Source of the DNA: Roseiarcus sp963759955
GTDB taxonomy: Bacteria > Pseudomonadota > Alphaproteobacteria > Rhizobiales > Beijerinckiaceae
DNA: 64,000 nt
Direction: 5' to 3'
Assembly: GCA_963759955.1 (NCBI GenBank)
Contig: CAVXCA010000092.1
Location: 62,001 to 126,000 of the forward strand
Shown here: piece after piece, positions 8,846 to 16,848 of the stretch
Numbering within the stretch: position 1 is the stretch's first letter
Layout of the letters: each line of letters starts with the position of its first letter
The notes under the pieces: model-generated
The model's input: only the letters and a program-made list of their open reading frames with translations
Database searches by the model: none
What the model was told of the DNA's origin: nothing
Translations under genes and position numbers: made by a program

Positions 8846-9454
8846 GTGACGCCCTATCCCTACCGCATCGTCTTCGTGCGCCATGGCGAAACCTCCGATA
8901 ACGCCGCCGGTCGGCTGCAGGGCCAGCGCGACATCCCGCTCAACGGCAGAGGGCGCGAGCAGGCGTGCGCGGTCGGGCGCGCGTTGCGCGACGCGCTGCC
9001 GGACGAACTCACACGGCTCGACGCCGCCGGCGCCTTCTATTCTTCGCCGCTCGTGCGCACGCGCGAAACGATGGAGCTCGCGCGCGCCGCGATGGGCCTC
9101 GCGCCCGAGCGCTACCAGCTCTCGCCGACGCTGATGGAGCTGACGTTCGGCGACTGGGAAGGCCTGACCTGGCGCGAGGTCGAAGCGCGCGACGCCGAAG
9201 GCGCCAAGGCGCGCGAGGCCGACAAATGGAACTTCGCGCCGCCGCGCGGCGAGAGCTACGCCATGCTGGTCGAGCGCCTCGAGCCCTGGCTCGCGGCGCG
9301 GGACGGCGACTGCTTCGTCGCCTCGCACGGCGGCGTCGCCCGCGCCTTCATGGTCCTTCTCGCCGGCGTCCCCGCTGCCGAAGCCGAGAACACCGAAATC
9401 TGGCAGGGGCGGGCGCTGATTTTCGAGCGGGGCGGCTGTCGTTGGGTGGGGTAG
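8846..9454 (+). CDS. Histidine phosphatase family protein (phosphoglycerate mutase-like)
   Basis: Phosphohistidine-dependent phosphatase. The catalytic FVRHGET motif lies at about residue 10 and the second catalytic region, ASHGGVARAF, near residue 155. YSSPLVRTRETM and LMELTFGDWEGL also match the cofactor-independent PGM/phosphatase family. GTG 8846 gives a normal N-terminus (VTPYPYRIVFVRHGE, 202 aa). An earlier in-frame start at 8735 would overlap the kinase gene by about 50 bp. Probably the third gene of the TIM-barrel/kinase cluster. Its stop is only 7 bp from the convergent transaldolase stop. Confidence 0.85.
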   Translation: MTPYPYRIVFVRHGETSDNAAGRLQGQRDIPLNGRGREQACAVGRALRDALPDELTRLDAAGAFYSSPLVRTRETMELARAAMGLAPERYQLSPTLMELTFGDWEGLTWREVEARDAEGAKAREADKWNFAPPRGESYAMLVERLEPWLAARDGDCFVASHGGVARAFMVLLAGVPAAEAENTEIWQGRALIFERGGCRWVG

Positions 9455-9461
9455 GGGATCG

Positions 9462-10415
9462 CTACGCCGCCAGCGCCAGCCTTCGTCCGACCATTTCGCG
9501 CAGGGCCGCCAGATCGCGAGCGAAAATGCGGATGCCTTCGGCGAGTTTTTCCGTCGCCATCGCGTCCTCGTTGAGCATCCAGCGGAAGCGCTTTTCGTCC
9601 ATGACGACGCGGGCGGGCGCGGGACTGGGCGCTTGCGGCGACATCTTGGGCGCGAGCTTGCCTTCGTCGTGGGCGAGCTCGTCGAGCAGTTGCGGCGAAA
9701 TCGTCAGTCGGTCGCAGCCCGCGAGCGCCTCGATTTCGCCGGCGTTGCGGAAGGAAGCGCCCATCACGACGGTCGAGAGGCCGTAGGTCTTGTAATAGGC
9801 GTAGATCGCGCGCACCGACCGGACGCCCGGATCGGTCTCGCCGGTATACGGTCCGCCGCCGGCCTTGACGTGCCAATCGAAAATGCGCCCGACGAACGGC
9901 GAAACCAGGAAGGCGCCGGCGTCGGCGGCGGCGATCGCCTGGGCGAGCGAGAACATCAGCGTCAGATTGCAGTCGATCCCCTCGCGTTGCAACGCGCTCG
10001 CGGCCTGCGCGCCTTCCCAGGTCGACGCGATCTTGATGAGAATGCGCTCGCGCTCGACGCCGCGCGCCGCGTAGTCGGCGATCAGCGCCTTGGCCTTGGC
10101 GATCGTGCCGGCGACGTCGAAGGAGAGATCGGCGTCGACTTCGGTCGAGACGCGGCCGGGAACGATCCCGGTCAGTTCGGCGCCGAAATTGATTGCGAGG
10201 CGATCGGTCACGGCGCCGGCCGGAGCCCCGGCCTTGCGGCCCCAAGCAACCGCTTCGTCGACGAGATGCGCATAGGCCGGCAATTGCGCCGCCTTGAGAA
10301 TGAGCGACGGATTGGTGGTCGAATCGGTCGGCTTGAATTTGCGGATCGACTCCATGTCGCCGGTATCGGCGACGACCGTGGTCATGGCGCGCAATTGATC
10401 GAGTTTGCTCGGCAC
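9462..10415 (-). CDS. tal: Transaldolase
   Basis: Non-oxidative pentose phosphate enzyme: transfers a dihydroxyacetone unit from sedoheptulose 7-phosphate to glyceraldehyde 3-phosphate. The N-terminus VPSKLDQLRAMTTVVADTG and the TTNPSLILKAAQ segment match TalB. The Schiff-base lysine lies in ILIKIASTWEG, and the later segment NLTLMFSLAQA also fits. From GTG 10415 the protein has 317 aa, exactly the TalB length. GGGAG lies 8 nt upstream of GTG; longer starts extend into non-coding sequence. It converges on the phosphatase/kinase cluster, whose sugar-phosphate products it could draw on. Confidence 0.95.
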   Translation of the reverse strand: MPSKLDQLRAMTTVVADTGDMESIRKFKPTDSTTNPSLILKAAQLPAYAHLVDEAVAWGRKAGAPAGAVTDRLAINFGAELTGIVPGRVSTEVDADLSFDVAGTIAKAKALIADYAARGVERERILIKIASTWEGAQAASALQREGIDCNLTLMFSLAQAIAAADAGAFLVSPFVGRIFDWHVKAGGGPYTGETDPGVRSVRAIYAYYKTYGLSTVVMGASFRNAGEIEALAGCDRLTISPQLLDELAHDEGKLAPKMSPQAPSPAPARVVMDEKRFRWMLNEDAMATEKLAEGIRIFARDLAALREMVGRRLALAA

Positions 10416-10494
10416 GGCGAAGCTCCCTTGTTCGGCTGAACTATGCGGCGCGGCGGGGGCGCGCGCAAGGTCGCGGCGTCCGGGCGCGCTGCGG

Positions 10495-11808
10495 TCAGTT
10501 CGACGGCGTCGGCGCGGCCGACGCCGCTGAAGCGGTCGAAGCGGCCGCTGGCGTCGGAGCCGTCGCCGCGGTCGGAACGCCCGCGGGGGCCGGAACGACC
10601 ACAGGGGTCGCAACGACCGCAGGGGTCGGCGCGACCGCAGGGGTCGGCGCGACCGCCGGGGTCGCAGCGGTCGCAGCCGCCGGATCGGCGAAGCCGCTGG
10701 CGTCGATGATCGACATCTTGTCGGCGTCCTGCGCGCGCGGCGTCGCCATTTGTGCGCCGATCGCGTGCAGCACGTCGGGGGTGTCGGCGTAGGCCGCGTG
10801 GTCGATGAACCCGTCGGAGAAGCTCGAAAGGTCGTAGACCTTGGCGCCGAGGCTTTCCAACGCTTGCCGGTCTTCCGGCTTGGACGGGTTGATGCCGCCG
10901 ACGCGCAGGCGCGATTGCGCGATCGTGCTCGAAAGCGACAGCGCGCGATCGTTCGCGGTCGCGAAAACGGTGACGTTGGCCGGCCTGATATGCGCCATCT
11001 GCGCGGCGAAGACGTCCATGTCGATGTCGGGCGAAGCGAGCATCACCTGGCCGAGATGGCCGGAAAGGTCGCGATTGCCGGCGATCGAAGCCTGCCGCAA
11101 AGCCTCCATCGCCAGCCAGCCGCCCATGGAGTGCGCGAGCACGTGGATCTTGCCGACGCCCGGCGTCGCGCTGACGTCCTGCAACAGGCCCTGCAACGCG
11201 TCGCGCGAAGCGGTCGCGCTGTCCTTGTCGGAGACGTAGCCGAACAGCTCGTTTTTCGTCGGCCAGGTGAACAGCACCGCGACGCCGCCGAAATGGCTGT
11301 CGGCGGTGATTTGCGCGGCGCGATCGCGCGCCTCTTCGAAACTGGTGTTGAAACCGTGCACGAACACCAGGACGTCGCGATTGACGCCGACGCGGCCGGA
11401 AACATGCGAAGCCAATTCGGCGCGGAATTCGTCGCCGTCGAGTTGGCGCTCGCTGGCGACGACGATGTCGTGCTTGGCGTTGGCGGCGCCCCACATCGGC
11501 TCTTCGATCGAGCCCGCGCGGTGTCCGGGCGGAATGGTCATGATGTCGAGCGCGTAATGGGGGCCGTCGCTGGAGAGGGCCCGCGACGCCGCGCCGCTCT
11601 CGCCCTTGCGCGTCGAGGCGATGAAAAGCTGCACCGGCCGCGCCGTCGGCGCCCCGATGGTCGGGCCGCCCCCGAGCGAGCCGACGTAATTGGCGGCGCC
11701 TTCGATGTCCGATTCGCAGCCTGCCAGCACGATGCCGAGCGCGACGACCAGACCGAGGCGGCCGATGCCGAGGAAATAGTGTCTCGCATTGCGCAAAGCC
11801 GCGGCCAT
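10495..11808 (-). CDS. DUF900 alpha/beta-hydrolase lipoprotein
   Basis: Putative serine hydrolase anchored in the envelope. The N-terminus has a signal peptide ending in a lipobox (VLAGC, lipidated Cys about residue 30). The DUF900 hallmark VFVHGFNTSFEEARDRAAQI is followed by the nucleophile elbow LAHSMGGW (GxSxG variant HSMGG). The last ~70 residues are low-complexity Pro/Ala/Val/Thr repeats of about six residues, encoded by 18-bp DNA repeats. The 437-aa length exceeds the ~330-370 aa typical of the domain because of this tail. The substrate is unknown. Confidence 0.82.
   Translation of the reverse strand: MAAALRNARHYFLGIGRLGLVVALGIVLAGCESDIEGAANYVGSLGGGPTIGAPTARPVQLFIASTRKGESGAASRALSSDGPHYALDIMTIPPGHRAGSIEEPMWGAANAKHDIVVASERQLDGDEFRAELASHVSGRVGVNRDVLVFVHGFNTSFEEARDRAAQITADSHFGGVAVLFTWPTKNELFGYVSDKDSATASRDALQGLLQDVSATPGVGKIHVLAHSMGGWLAMEALRQASIAGNRDLSGHLGQVMLASPDIDMDVFAAQMAHIRPANVTVFATANDRALSLSSTIAQSRLRVGGINPSKPEDRQALESLGAKVYDLSSFSDGFIDHAAYADTPDVLHAIGAQMATPRAQDADKMSIIDASGFADPAAATAATPAVAPTPAVAPTPAVVATPVVVPAPAGVPTAATAPTPAAASTASAASAAPTPSN
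10580..10669. repeat. Five tandem 18-bp coding repeats
   Basis: Five in-frame 18-bp units, for example ACCGCAGGGGTCGGCGCG at 10616-10633 and identically at 10634-10651, with diverged copies either side. On the minus strand they encode a Pro-Ala-Val-Ala-Pro-Thr type hexapeptide in the C-terminal tail of the DUF900 lipoprotein. Copy number could vary by slippage without shifting the frame. Confidence 0.8.
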
Positions 11809-11944
11809 CGCGTCGAGCTTCCCTGAATTGCGGAGTTGATCCGACCCGTCGCCCTTCGCGGCGGACGGCGGCGTCGGCGCGAATCTGGCGCGGTGATGGG
11901 GTAGGGATGTGGCGAATGTGAGACGAAAAGCGATAAGTCGGCGC

Positions 11945-12973
11945 TCAAGCCGTCAGGCCGAGCGCTGCGCCTGTCGCCCGGCTGGCTTCGACATGATGAA
12001 GGAACTGCCGCGCGCTTTCTCGCCAGGTGAAGCGCAGCGAGTGTTCGCGCGCGCGCTCGCGCGGAATTTCGAGCGCGGCGAGGCAGGCGGCGCGAAGATC
12101 GTGGTCGAGCACGCCGGCGCCGCTCTGGCCGATCACGTCGAGCGGCCCGGCGACGGGGAACGCCGCGACCGGCAGGCCGCTCGCCAGCGCCTCGATGATG
12201 ACGATGCCGAAGGTGTCGGTCTTCGAGGGAAACACGAAGACGTCGGCGCTGGCGTAAATGCGGGCGAGGGCTTCGCCGTACAGAGCGCCGAGAAAATGCG
12301 CGTGGGGATAGCGCCGTTCCAGGGTCGAGCGCGCCGGACCGTCGCCGACGATGACGACCGATCCGGGCAGCTTCAGTTCGAGCAGCGCTTCGAGGTTCTT
12401 TTCGACGGCGATGCGGCCGACGCTGAGAAAGATCGGACGCGGCAAGTCGACCGCGTCTCCCGGCCGCGGACGATAGAGCGCGTGGTCGACGCCGCGGGTC
12501 CACACCTTGACGCGATCGAAACCGCGCTGGGTCAGTTCGTTCTTGATCGACGTCGTGGGCGCCAGAGTCGCCGCGGCCGGCGCGTGAAACCGGCGCAGCG
12601 CCGCGTAGGCGAAGGCTTCGGGAAGGCGCGTGCGCGCGGCGATATATTCGGGAAAACGGGTGTGGTAGCTGGTGGTGAACAACTTGCCGCGCTTGCGGCA
12701 ATAGCGCCGCGCGGCCCAGCCGATCGGGCCTTCGGTGGCGATGTGGATGTGATCCGCGCCGGCCGCGTCGATGCGTCGCGCCACTTCCCAGGGCGAGGCC
12801 AGCGCCAGACGAATGTCGGGATAGGTCGGCATCGGCAGGGAGGGAAATCCCTGGGGCGTCACGAAAATGAACTCCGCTTGCAGCTCGCGCGCCGCCGCCG
12901 ACATCCGCTCGAGCGTATGGACGACGCCGTTGACTTGCGGTCGCCATGCGTCGGTCGCGACCAATATGCGCAT
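11945..12973 (-). CDS. GT4-family glycosyltransferase
   Basis: 342-aa retaining glycosyltransferase of the GT-B fold. The N-terminus MRILVATDAWRPQVNGVVHTLERM is typical of GDP-mannose or UDP-sugar dependent glycolipid transferases. The C-terminal nucleotide-sugar domain shows FLSVGRIAVEKNLEAL and the E-x7-E motif SKTDTFGIVIIEALASGLP. The ATG overlaps the upstream metallophosphoesterase stop (TGATG), implying translational coupling. It probably acts on the cytoplasmic face of the membrane, making a glycolipid such as a glycosyl-diacylglycerol. That substrate is inferred from the family and the LpxH-like partner. Confidence 0.85.
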   Translation of the reverse strand: MRILVATDAWRPQVNGVVHTLERMSAAARELQAEFIFVTPQGFPSLPMPTYPDIRLALASPWEVARRIDAAGADHIHIATEGPIGWAARRYCRKRGKLFTTSYHTRFPEYIAARTRLPEAFAYAALRRFHAPAAATLAPTTSIKNELTQRGFDRVKVWTRGVDHALYRPRPGDAVDLPRPIFLSVGRIAVEKNLEALLELKLPGSVVIVGDGPARSTLERRYPHAHFLGALYGEALARIYASADVFVFPSKTDTFGIVIIEALASGLPVAAFPVAGPLDVIGQSGAGVLDHDLRAACLAALEIPRERAREHSLRFTWRESARQFLHHVEASRATGAALGLTA

Positions 12974-13863
12974 CAAGCCGCTTCCGCCTCCGCTTCGACC
13001 GGTTGATCGGCGAGCGCCGCCTGAGCCCGTTCGCGCTGGCGCTGGGCGAAAGGCTTCGACCAGGTCACAACTTCGAACCTGCCGTCCTCGTGTTCGACGA
13101 CGAGCGAGCAGGATTCGACGAAGTCGCCGGTGTTCACGTAGGTGATGCCGTTGATCTCGCGGATCGTGGGGTGGTGGATATGGCCGCACACGACCCCGTC
13201 GGCGCCGCGCCGTTTCGCTTCGCCGGCCAGTTCTTGTTCGAACGAGCCGATGAAGTTGACCGCATTCTTCACCTTGAGCTTGGCCCAAGCCGAGAACGAC
13301 CAATAGCCGAAGCCGAACAGCCGCCGGATCGCGTTGAAGCGCGTGTTGATGAACAGCGCCGCGTCGTAGGCCCAGTCGCCGAAATGGGCGAGCCATTTGG
13401 AATGGCGCACGACGACGTCGAACTCGTCGCCGTGCATGACGAGATAGCGCTTTCCGTCGGCTGCGACGTGTATGGTGTTGCGCACGATCTCGATGCCGCC
13501 GAAGGTCAGGCCGACGAACTGGCGCGCGAACTCGTCGTGGTTGCCCGGCACGAAGATCATGCGCGCGCCATGGCGCACCTTGCGCAACAGTTTCTGGATG
13601 ATGTCGTTGTGCATCTGCGGCCAGTACCAGCCGGAGCGCAGCCGCCACCCGTCGATGATGTCGCCGACCAGAAAGATCGTGTCCGCGTCGTTGTAGCGCA
13701 GGAAATCCAGGATCAGATGCGCCTGGCAGCCGCGCGTGCCCAAATGCATATCGGACAGGAAGATCGTGCGATAGCGTTGGATCGTGTCGTCTGATTGGGC
13801 CAAGTGAGCCTCGCCGGTCGCGTGTAAACCTCTCGTCAACGTTCTCCTTGCGCAGATTCTCAT
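12973..13863 (-). CDS. UDP-2,3-diacylglucosamine diphosphatase-like metallophosphoesterase
   Basis: Calcineurin-fold metallohydrolase with all five metal motifs: SDMHLG, GDIIDGW, GNHDE, VMHGDEFD and CGHIHHP. These are as in LpxH, which cleaves UDP-2,3-diacylglucosamine during lipid A synthesis. At 296 aa it is longer than E. coli LpxH (~240) and resembles the alphaproteobacterial paralogue group often paired with a glycosyltransferase. It may therefore act on another lipid or nucleotide-linked substrate. ATG 13863 opens the frame; the real start could be some residues later, before QRYRTIFLSDMH. It overlaps the GT4 gene by the TGATG junction. Confidence 0.82.
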   Translation of the reverse strand: MRICARRTLTRGLHATGEAHLAQSDDTIQRYRTIFLSDMHLGTRGCQAHLILDFLRYNDADTIFLVGDIIDGWRLRSGWYWPQMHNDIIQKLLRKVRHGARMIFVPGNHDEFARQFVGLTFGGIEIVRNTIHVAADGKRYLVMHGDEFDVVVRHSKWLAHFGDWAYDAALFINTRFNAIRRLFGFGYWSFSAWAKLKVKNAVNFIGSFEQELAGEAKRRGADGVVCGHIHHPTIREINGITYVNTGDFVESCSLVVEHEDGRFEVVTWSKPFAQRQRERAQAALADQPVEAEAEAA

Positions 13864-13951
13864 GTCGCGGGGATGACAGCCGCGGGGGCGTCGCCTCGCG
13901 ACTGACGCGCGGGTCGGCGCACGCGCCCGGACGGGATTGCGGCGGATGCGG

Positions 13952-14824
13952 CTAGTCCTGGCCCGCCCGCGCCAGCATCTTCTTGGCGCGGGTCCAATGC
14001 GGCAGGTCGAGCATCTCGCCGTCGAGCGAGACGACGCCGGCGCCGGGCGCGGCGGCGAAGGCGGCGATCACCGCGCGCGCACGGGCGACGGCCTCGGCCG
14101 GGGGCGTGAAGACCTCATTGATAACAGCCACTTGCGCGGGATGGATGGCCATTTTGGCGACGAAGCCGTCGCGGCGCGCTCCAAGCGCTTCGGCGCGCAA
14201 GCCGGCGGCGTCGCGGAAATTGGTGAACACGGCGTCGATCGCGCTCACGCCTGCCGCCGCGGCGCCGATCAGCGTCAGCGTGCGCGCGAGTGCGTAAGGG
14301 CCGGCGTAGGCGCCGTCGGGCAGGCGATTGGTCTCCGCGCCGAGATCGGCGCTCAAGTCCTCGCCGCCCCAGGCGAGGCCTTCGAGCCGGCGGCTGCATC
14401 CGACGTAGCTCTCGAAGCCGAACAGGGCGCGCGCGCTTTCGGTGGCGATGGCGAGAATGTGCGTCGCGCCGTCGGCGAGGCCGTGCTCGGCTTCACGAAC
14501 CGCGATTTTCGCGCCGAGCTGCTGCACGCTGGCGCCGCCGGGGCACTTGGGCAGCATGATCGCGTCCGGCGCCTCGGGCATGACCGCATCGAGATCGGCG
14601 TCGGTCAGATCGCCGCCGAGCGGGTTGACGCGCACGATCAGGCGAGGGCGGGGCGCGCGCCGGCGCGCCTCGCGCAAGAACGCGGCCGTCACGCCGCGGG
14701 CGGCGGCTTTGGCGGTCGGCGCGACCGAATCCTCGAGATCGACGATCAGCGCGTCGGCCTCGCTCGACAGCGCTTTGGCGAGCTTCTTTTCGTCGTCGCC
14801 GGGAACGAACAGCAGCGAGCGCAT
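13952..14824 (-). CDS. CitE-like CoA-ester lyase (HpcH/HpaI family)
   Basis: 290-aa TIM-barrel lyase or thioesterase acting on acyl-CoA esters such as malyl-CoA or citramalyl-CoA. The N-terminus MRSLLFVPGDDEKKLAKAL, DALIVDLEDSV (metal-binding region), ESARALFGFE and KMAIHPAQVAVINEVF are hallmark CitE segments. It starts 4 bp after the MaoC-hydratase stop, so the pair is an operon. A hydratase plus CitE lyase resembles itaconyl-CoA/citramalyl-CoA degradation or (3S)-malyl-CoA thioesterase modules. No CoA-transferase is nearby. The exact substrate cannot be read from sequence. Confidence 0.82.
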   Translation of the reverse strand: MRSLLFVPGDDEKKLAKALSSEADALIVDLEDSVAPTAKAAARGVTAAFLREARRRAPRPRLIVRVNPLGGDLTDADLDAVMPEAPDAIMLPKCPGGASVQQLGAKIAVREAEHGLADGATHILAIATESARALFGFESYVGCSRRLEGLAWGGEDLSADLGAETNRLPDGAYAGPYALARTLTLIGAAAAGVSAIDAVFTNFRDAAGLRAEALGARRDGFVAKMAIHPAQVAVINEVFTPPAEAVARARAVIAAFAAAPGAGVVSLDGEMLDLPHWTRAKKMLARAGQD

Positions 14825-14828
14825 CGGC

Positions 14829-15329
14829 CTAGACTTCGACGCTCGTGGGCGCCGGCCGGCGGACCATGAACGCGGTGCGACGGCATTCGGCGACCAGGGT
14901 TCCGTCCTGTTTGAAGGCGCGGTGGCGGAATTCGACCAGCCCGGCGTCCGCGCGCGATTTCGACAGGCGCTTGGCGAGAACCTCGGTGGTCGCGCTCACC
15001 GTGTCGCCTTCGAACAGCGGCGCGGGGAAGGTCACGTCGGTCATGCCGAGATTGGCGATCGTGGTGCCGACCGTGGTGTCGTTGACGGAAATGCCGATCA
15101 GCAGGCCGAGCGTGAACAGCGAGTTCATCAGCGGACGGCCCCAATCGGTCTCGGTGGCGCAGAAATGCGCGTCGATATGCAGCGGCTGCGGGTTCAGCGT
15201 CATATTGGAGAACAGCATGTTGTCCATCTGGGTGACGGTGCGCGTCAGCCGATGGCGAAAGACCTCCCCGATCGTGAAATCCTCGAAATAGAGCCCGCCG
15301 CGCGGATGGGAAGGCGCCGATTGCGTCAT
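14829..15329 (-). CDS. MaoC-family (R)-hydratase, single hot-dog domain
   Basis: 166-aa hot-dog fold enoyl-CoA hydratase. The N-terminal GLYFEDFTIGEVFRHRLTRTVTQMDN and the catalytic-region NPQPLHIDAHFC (Asp/His) match MaoC dehydratases. It has half the length of mesaconyl-CoA hydratase (~340 aa, two hot-dog domains), so it is not that enzyme. ATG 15329 has AGAGG 6 nt upstream. It lies immediately upstream of the CitE-like lyase and is divergent from the DUF2336 gene. Likely role: hydrating an unsaturated dicarboxyl-CoA ester, whose product the lyase then splits. Confidence 0.82.
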   Translation of the reverse strand: MTQSAPSHPRGGLYFEDFTIGEVFRHRLTRTVTQMDNMLFSNMTLNPQPLHIDAHFCATETDWGRPLMNSLFTLGLLIGISVNDTTVGTTIANLGMTDVTFPAPLFEGDTVSATTEVLAKRLSKSRADAGLVEFRHRAFKQDGTLVAECRRTAFMVRRPAPTSVEV

Positions 15330-15351
15330 TTTGAACCTCTTTGGGCGTCTC

Positions 15352-15366
15352 TTAATCGGCCGTTTA
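15352..15366. promoter_or_regulatory. CtrA-box-like sequence in divergent promoter
   Basis: TTAA-N7-TTTA, one base off the CtrA consensus TTAA-N7-TTAA, in the 94-bp space between the divergent maoC and DUF2336 starts. CtrA is the alphaproteobacterial cell-cycle and motility regulator. A single imperfect site can arise by chance, so this is a weak call. Confidence 0.3.
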
Positions 15367-15423
15367 CCGTAAATCGGCGATGAAGGAGGGGATGACAAAC
15401 TCGGGAACGCGCCGGAGCCAGAC

Positions 15424-16812
15424 GTGAGAGAGATCGAAGCCGCCGCCGAACGGCCGCTGGCCCTCGACGTCGGCGAGCCCAGCATTGTGCGACGATTTCT
15501 CGCCTGGGCGCAACGGGCCGACGCGGAAGGCCGCGCCGAGGCCGCCAGCGCGCTGGCGCGCGCCTATCTTTACTCCGATCTGCCGCCCGAAGCGCGCGCC
15601 GAAGCGGCGCTCGGCCTGACGGCGGTGCTCGACGATCCGTCCGCCCTGGTGCGTCGCGCCCTCGCCGAAGCCATGGCGAGCGCCGCCGACGCGCCGCGCC
15701 ACATCGTGCTGGCGCTCGCTTGCGACCAGTCGGAAGTGGCGAGCGTCGTTCTCGGCCGCTCGCCGGCGCTGACCGACGCCGAACTCGTCGATTGCGCCGC
15801 GACGGGCGACTTCGTCGCCCAGGCCGCCATCGCGCGGCGTCCGCGGCTCAGCGCCGGCGTCGCGGCGGCGCTCGCCGAAATCGGCCAGCGCGAAGCGGTT
15901 CTCGCTCTGGCGGACAACCTGGGGGCCGATCTGCCCACGAGCGCCTTGTGGCGCATTTTCGAGCGGTTCGGCGAGGACGCGGAGGCGCGCGAGGCCCTGC
16001 TTTCCCGGGCTTGGCTGCCCGCGGCGCTGCGCAACGACCTGGCGGCGGCGACCGCGCGCGCGCTCGCCGATTTCGCCGCGCGCTGCGATTGGCTCTCGCC
16101 CCAGCGCGCCGAGCGCATCGCGCGCGATGCGCGCGAGCAGGGGACGGTCGCGATCGTCCGCTCGTGCGAAGACGAGGATCTCGCCGAGCTCGTGCGGCGC
16201 ACGCGCGTCGGTGGGACGCTCACCGTGGCCGTGTTGATGCGCGCGTTGCTCAGTGGCGATCGCCGCCTTTTCATCCGGACGCTGGTGGAGATTTCCGGCG
16301 TGCCGGAACGACGCGTCGCGGCCTTCGCGCGCAATCCTGCGAGCCAGGGCTTCGCCGCGCTTTACGGCAAGGCGCGATTGCCTCAGGCGTTCCTGCCCGC
16401 CTTCCGCGCCGCCTTGGCCGGCGTCGAGGCGGCGGGGCTCGGGCGAGGCGACACGGTCTCGCGCGCCCTGACCGAGCGGGTTATCGAAGCTTGCGAGTCG
16501 AGCGGTGATCCCCGCCTCGCTCCGATGCAATCGTTGCTGTGGCGTCTGGCCGCAGAAGCCGCGCGCGAGGATGCGCGCGAATTCGCCGAGGACGCGGCCC
16601 GCACCGACTCGGTGCGGCTGATCGCCGCTCCGCGCGAAGCGCCCGACTACGAGCCTTTGCTGATCGAGGCCGTCGCCGCCGCGCTGGAAGACTTCGACGC
16701 GCCTGCGGTGGAAGCGCCATGCGATCCGCCCGATGACGAATTCGAGGCATGGTTGGCGCCGCCGGTGCAATTGCCTGAGGACATGCTGGCCGCGCTCGCC
16801 GACGCGGCGTGA
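15424..16812 (+). CDS. DUF2336 domain-containing protein
   Basis: 462-aa soluble, almost entirely alpha-helical, HEAT-like repeat protein rich in Ala, Arg and Glu. Segments such as LARAYLYSDLPPEARAEAALGLTAVLDDPSALVRRALAEAMA and repeated 'xxLARRPxLS' style motifs match the DUF2336 family, restricted largely to alphaproteobacteria. No enzyme motif is visible. Start is GTG 15424; no strong ribosome site is seen immediately upstream. It is transcribed away from maoC-citE and converges on the FrnE-like gene 36 bp downstream. Function unknown. Confidence 0.78.
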   Translation: MREIEAAAERPLALDVGEPSIVRRFLAWAQRADAEGRAEAASALARAYLYSDLPPEARAEAALGLTAVLDDPSALVRRALAEAMASAADAPRHIVLALACDQSEVASVVLGRSPALTDAELVDCAATGDFVAQAAIARRPRLSAGVAAALAEIGQREAVLALADNLGADLPTSALWRIFERFGEDAEAREALLSRAWLPAALRNDLAAATARALADFAARCDWLSPQRAERIARDAREQGTVAIVRSCEDEDLAELVRRTRVGGTLTVAVLMRALLSGDRRLFIRTLVEISGVPERRVAAFARNPASQGFAALYGKARLPQAFLPAFRAALAGVEAAGLGRGDTVSRALTERVIEACESSGDPRLAPMQSLLWRLAAEAAREDAREFAEDAARTDSVRLIAAPREAPDYEPLLIEAVAAALEDFDAPAVEAPCDPPDDEFEAWLAPPVQLPEDMLAALADAA

Positions 16813-16848
16813 GGGCGAAGGCCGCCCGGCGACCGGGCAGTTCGAAGT

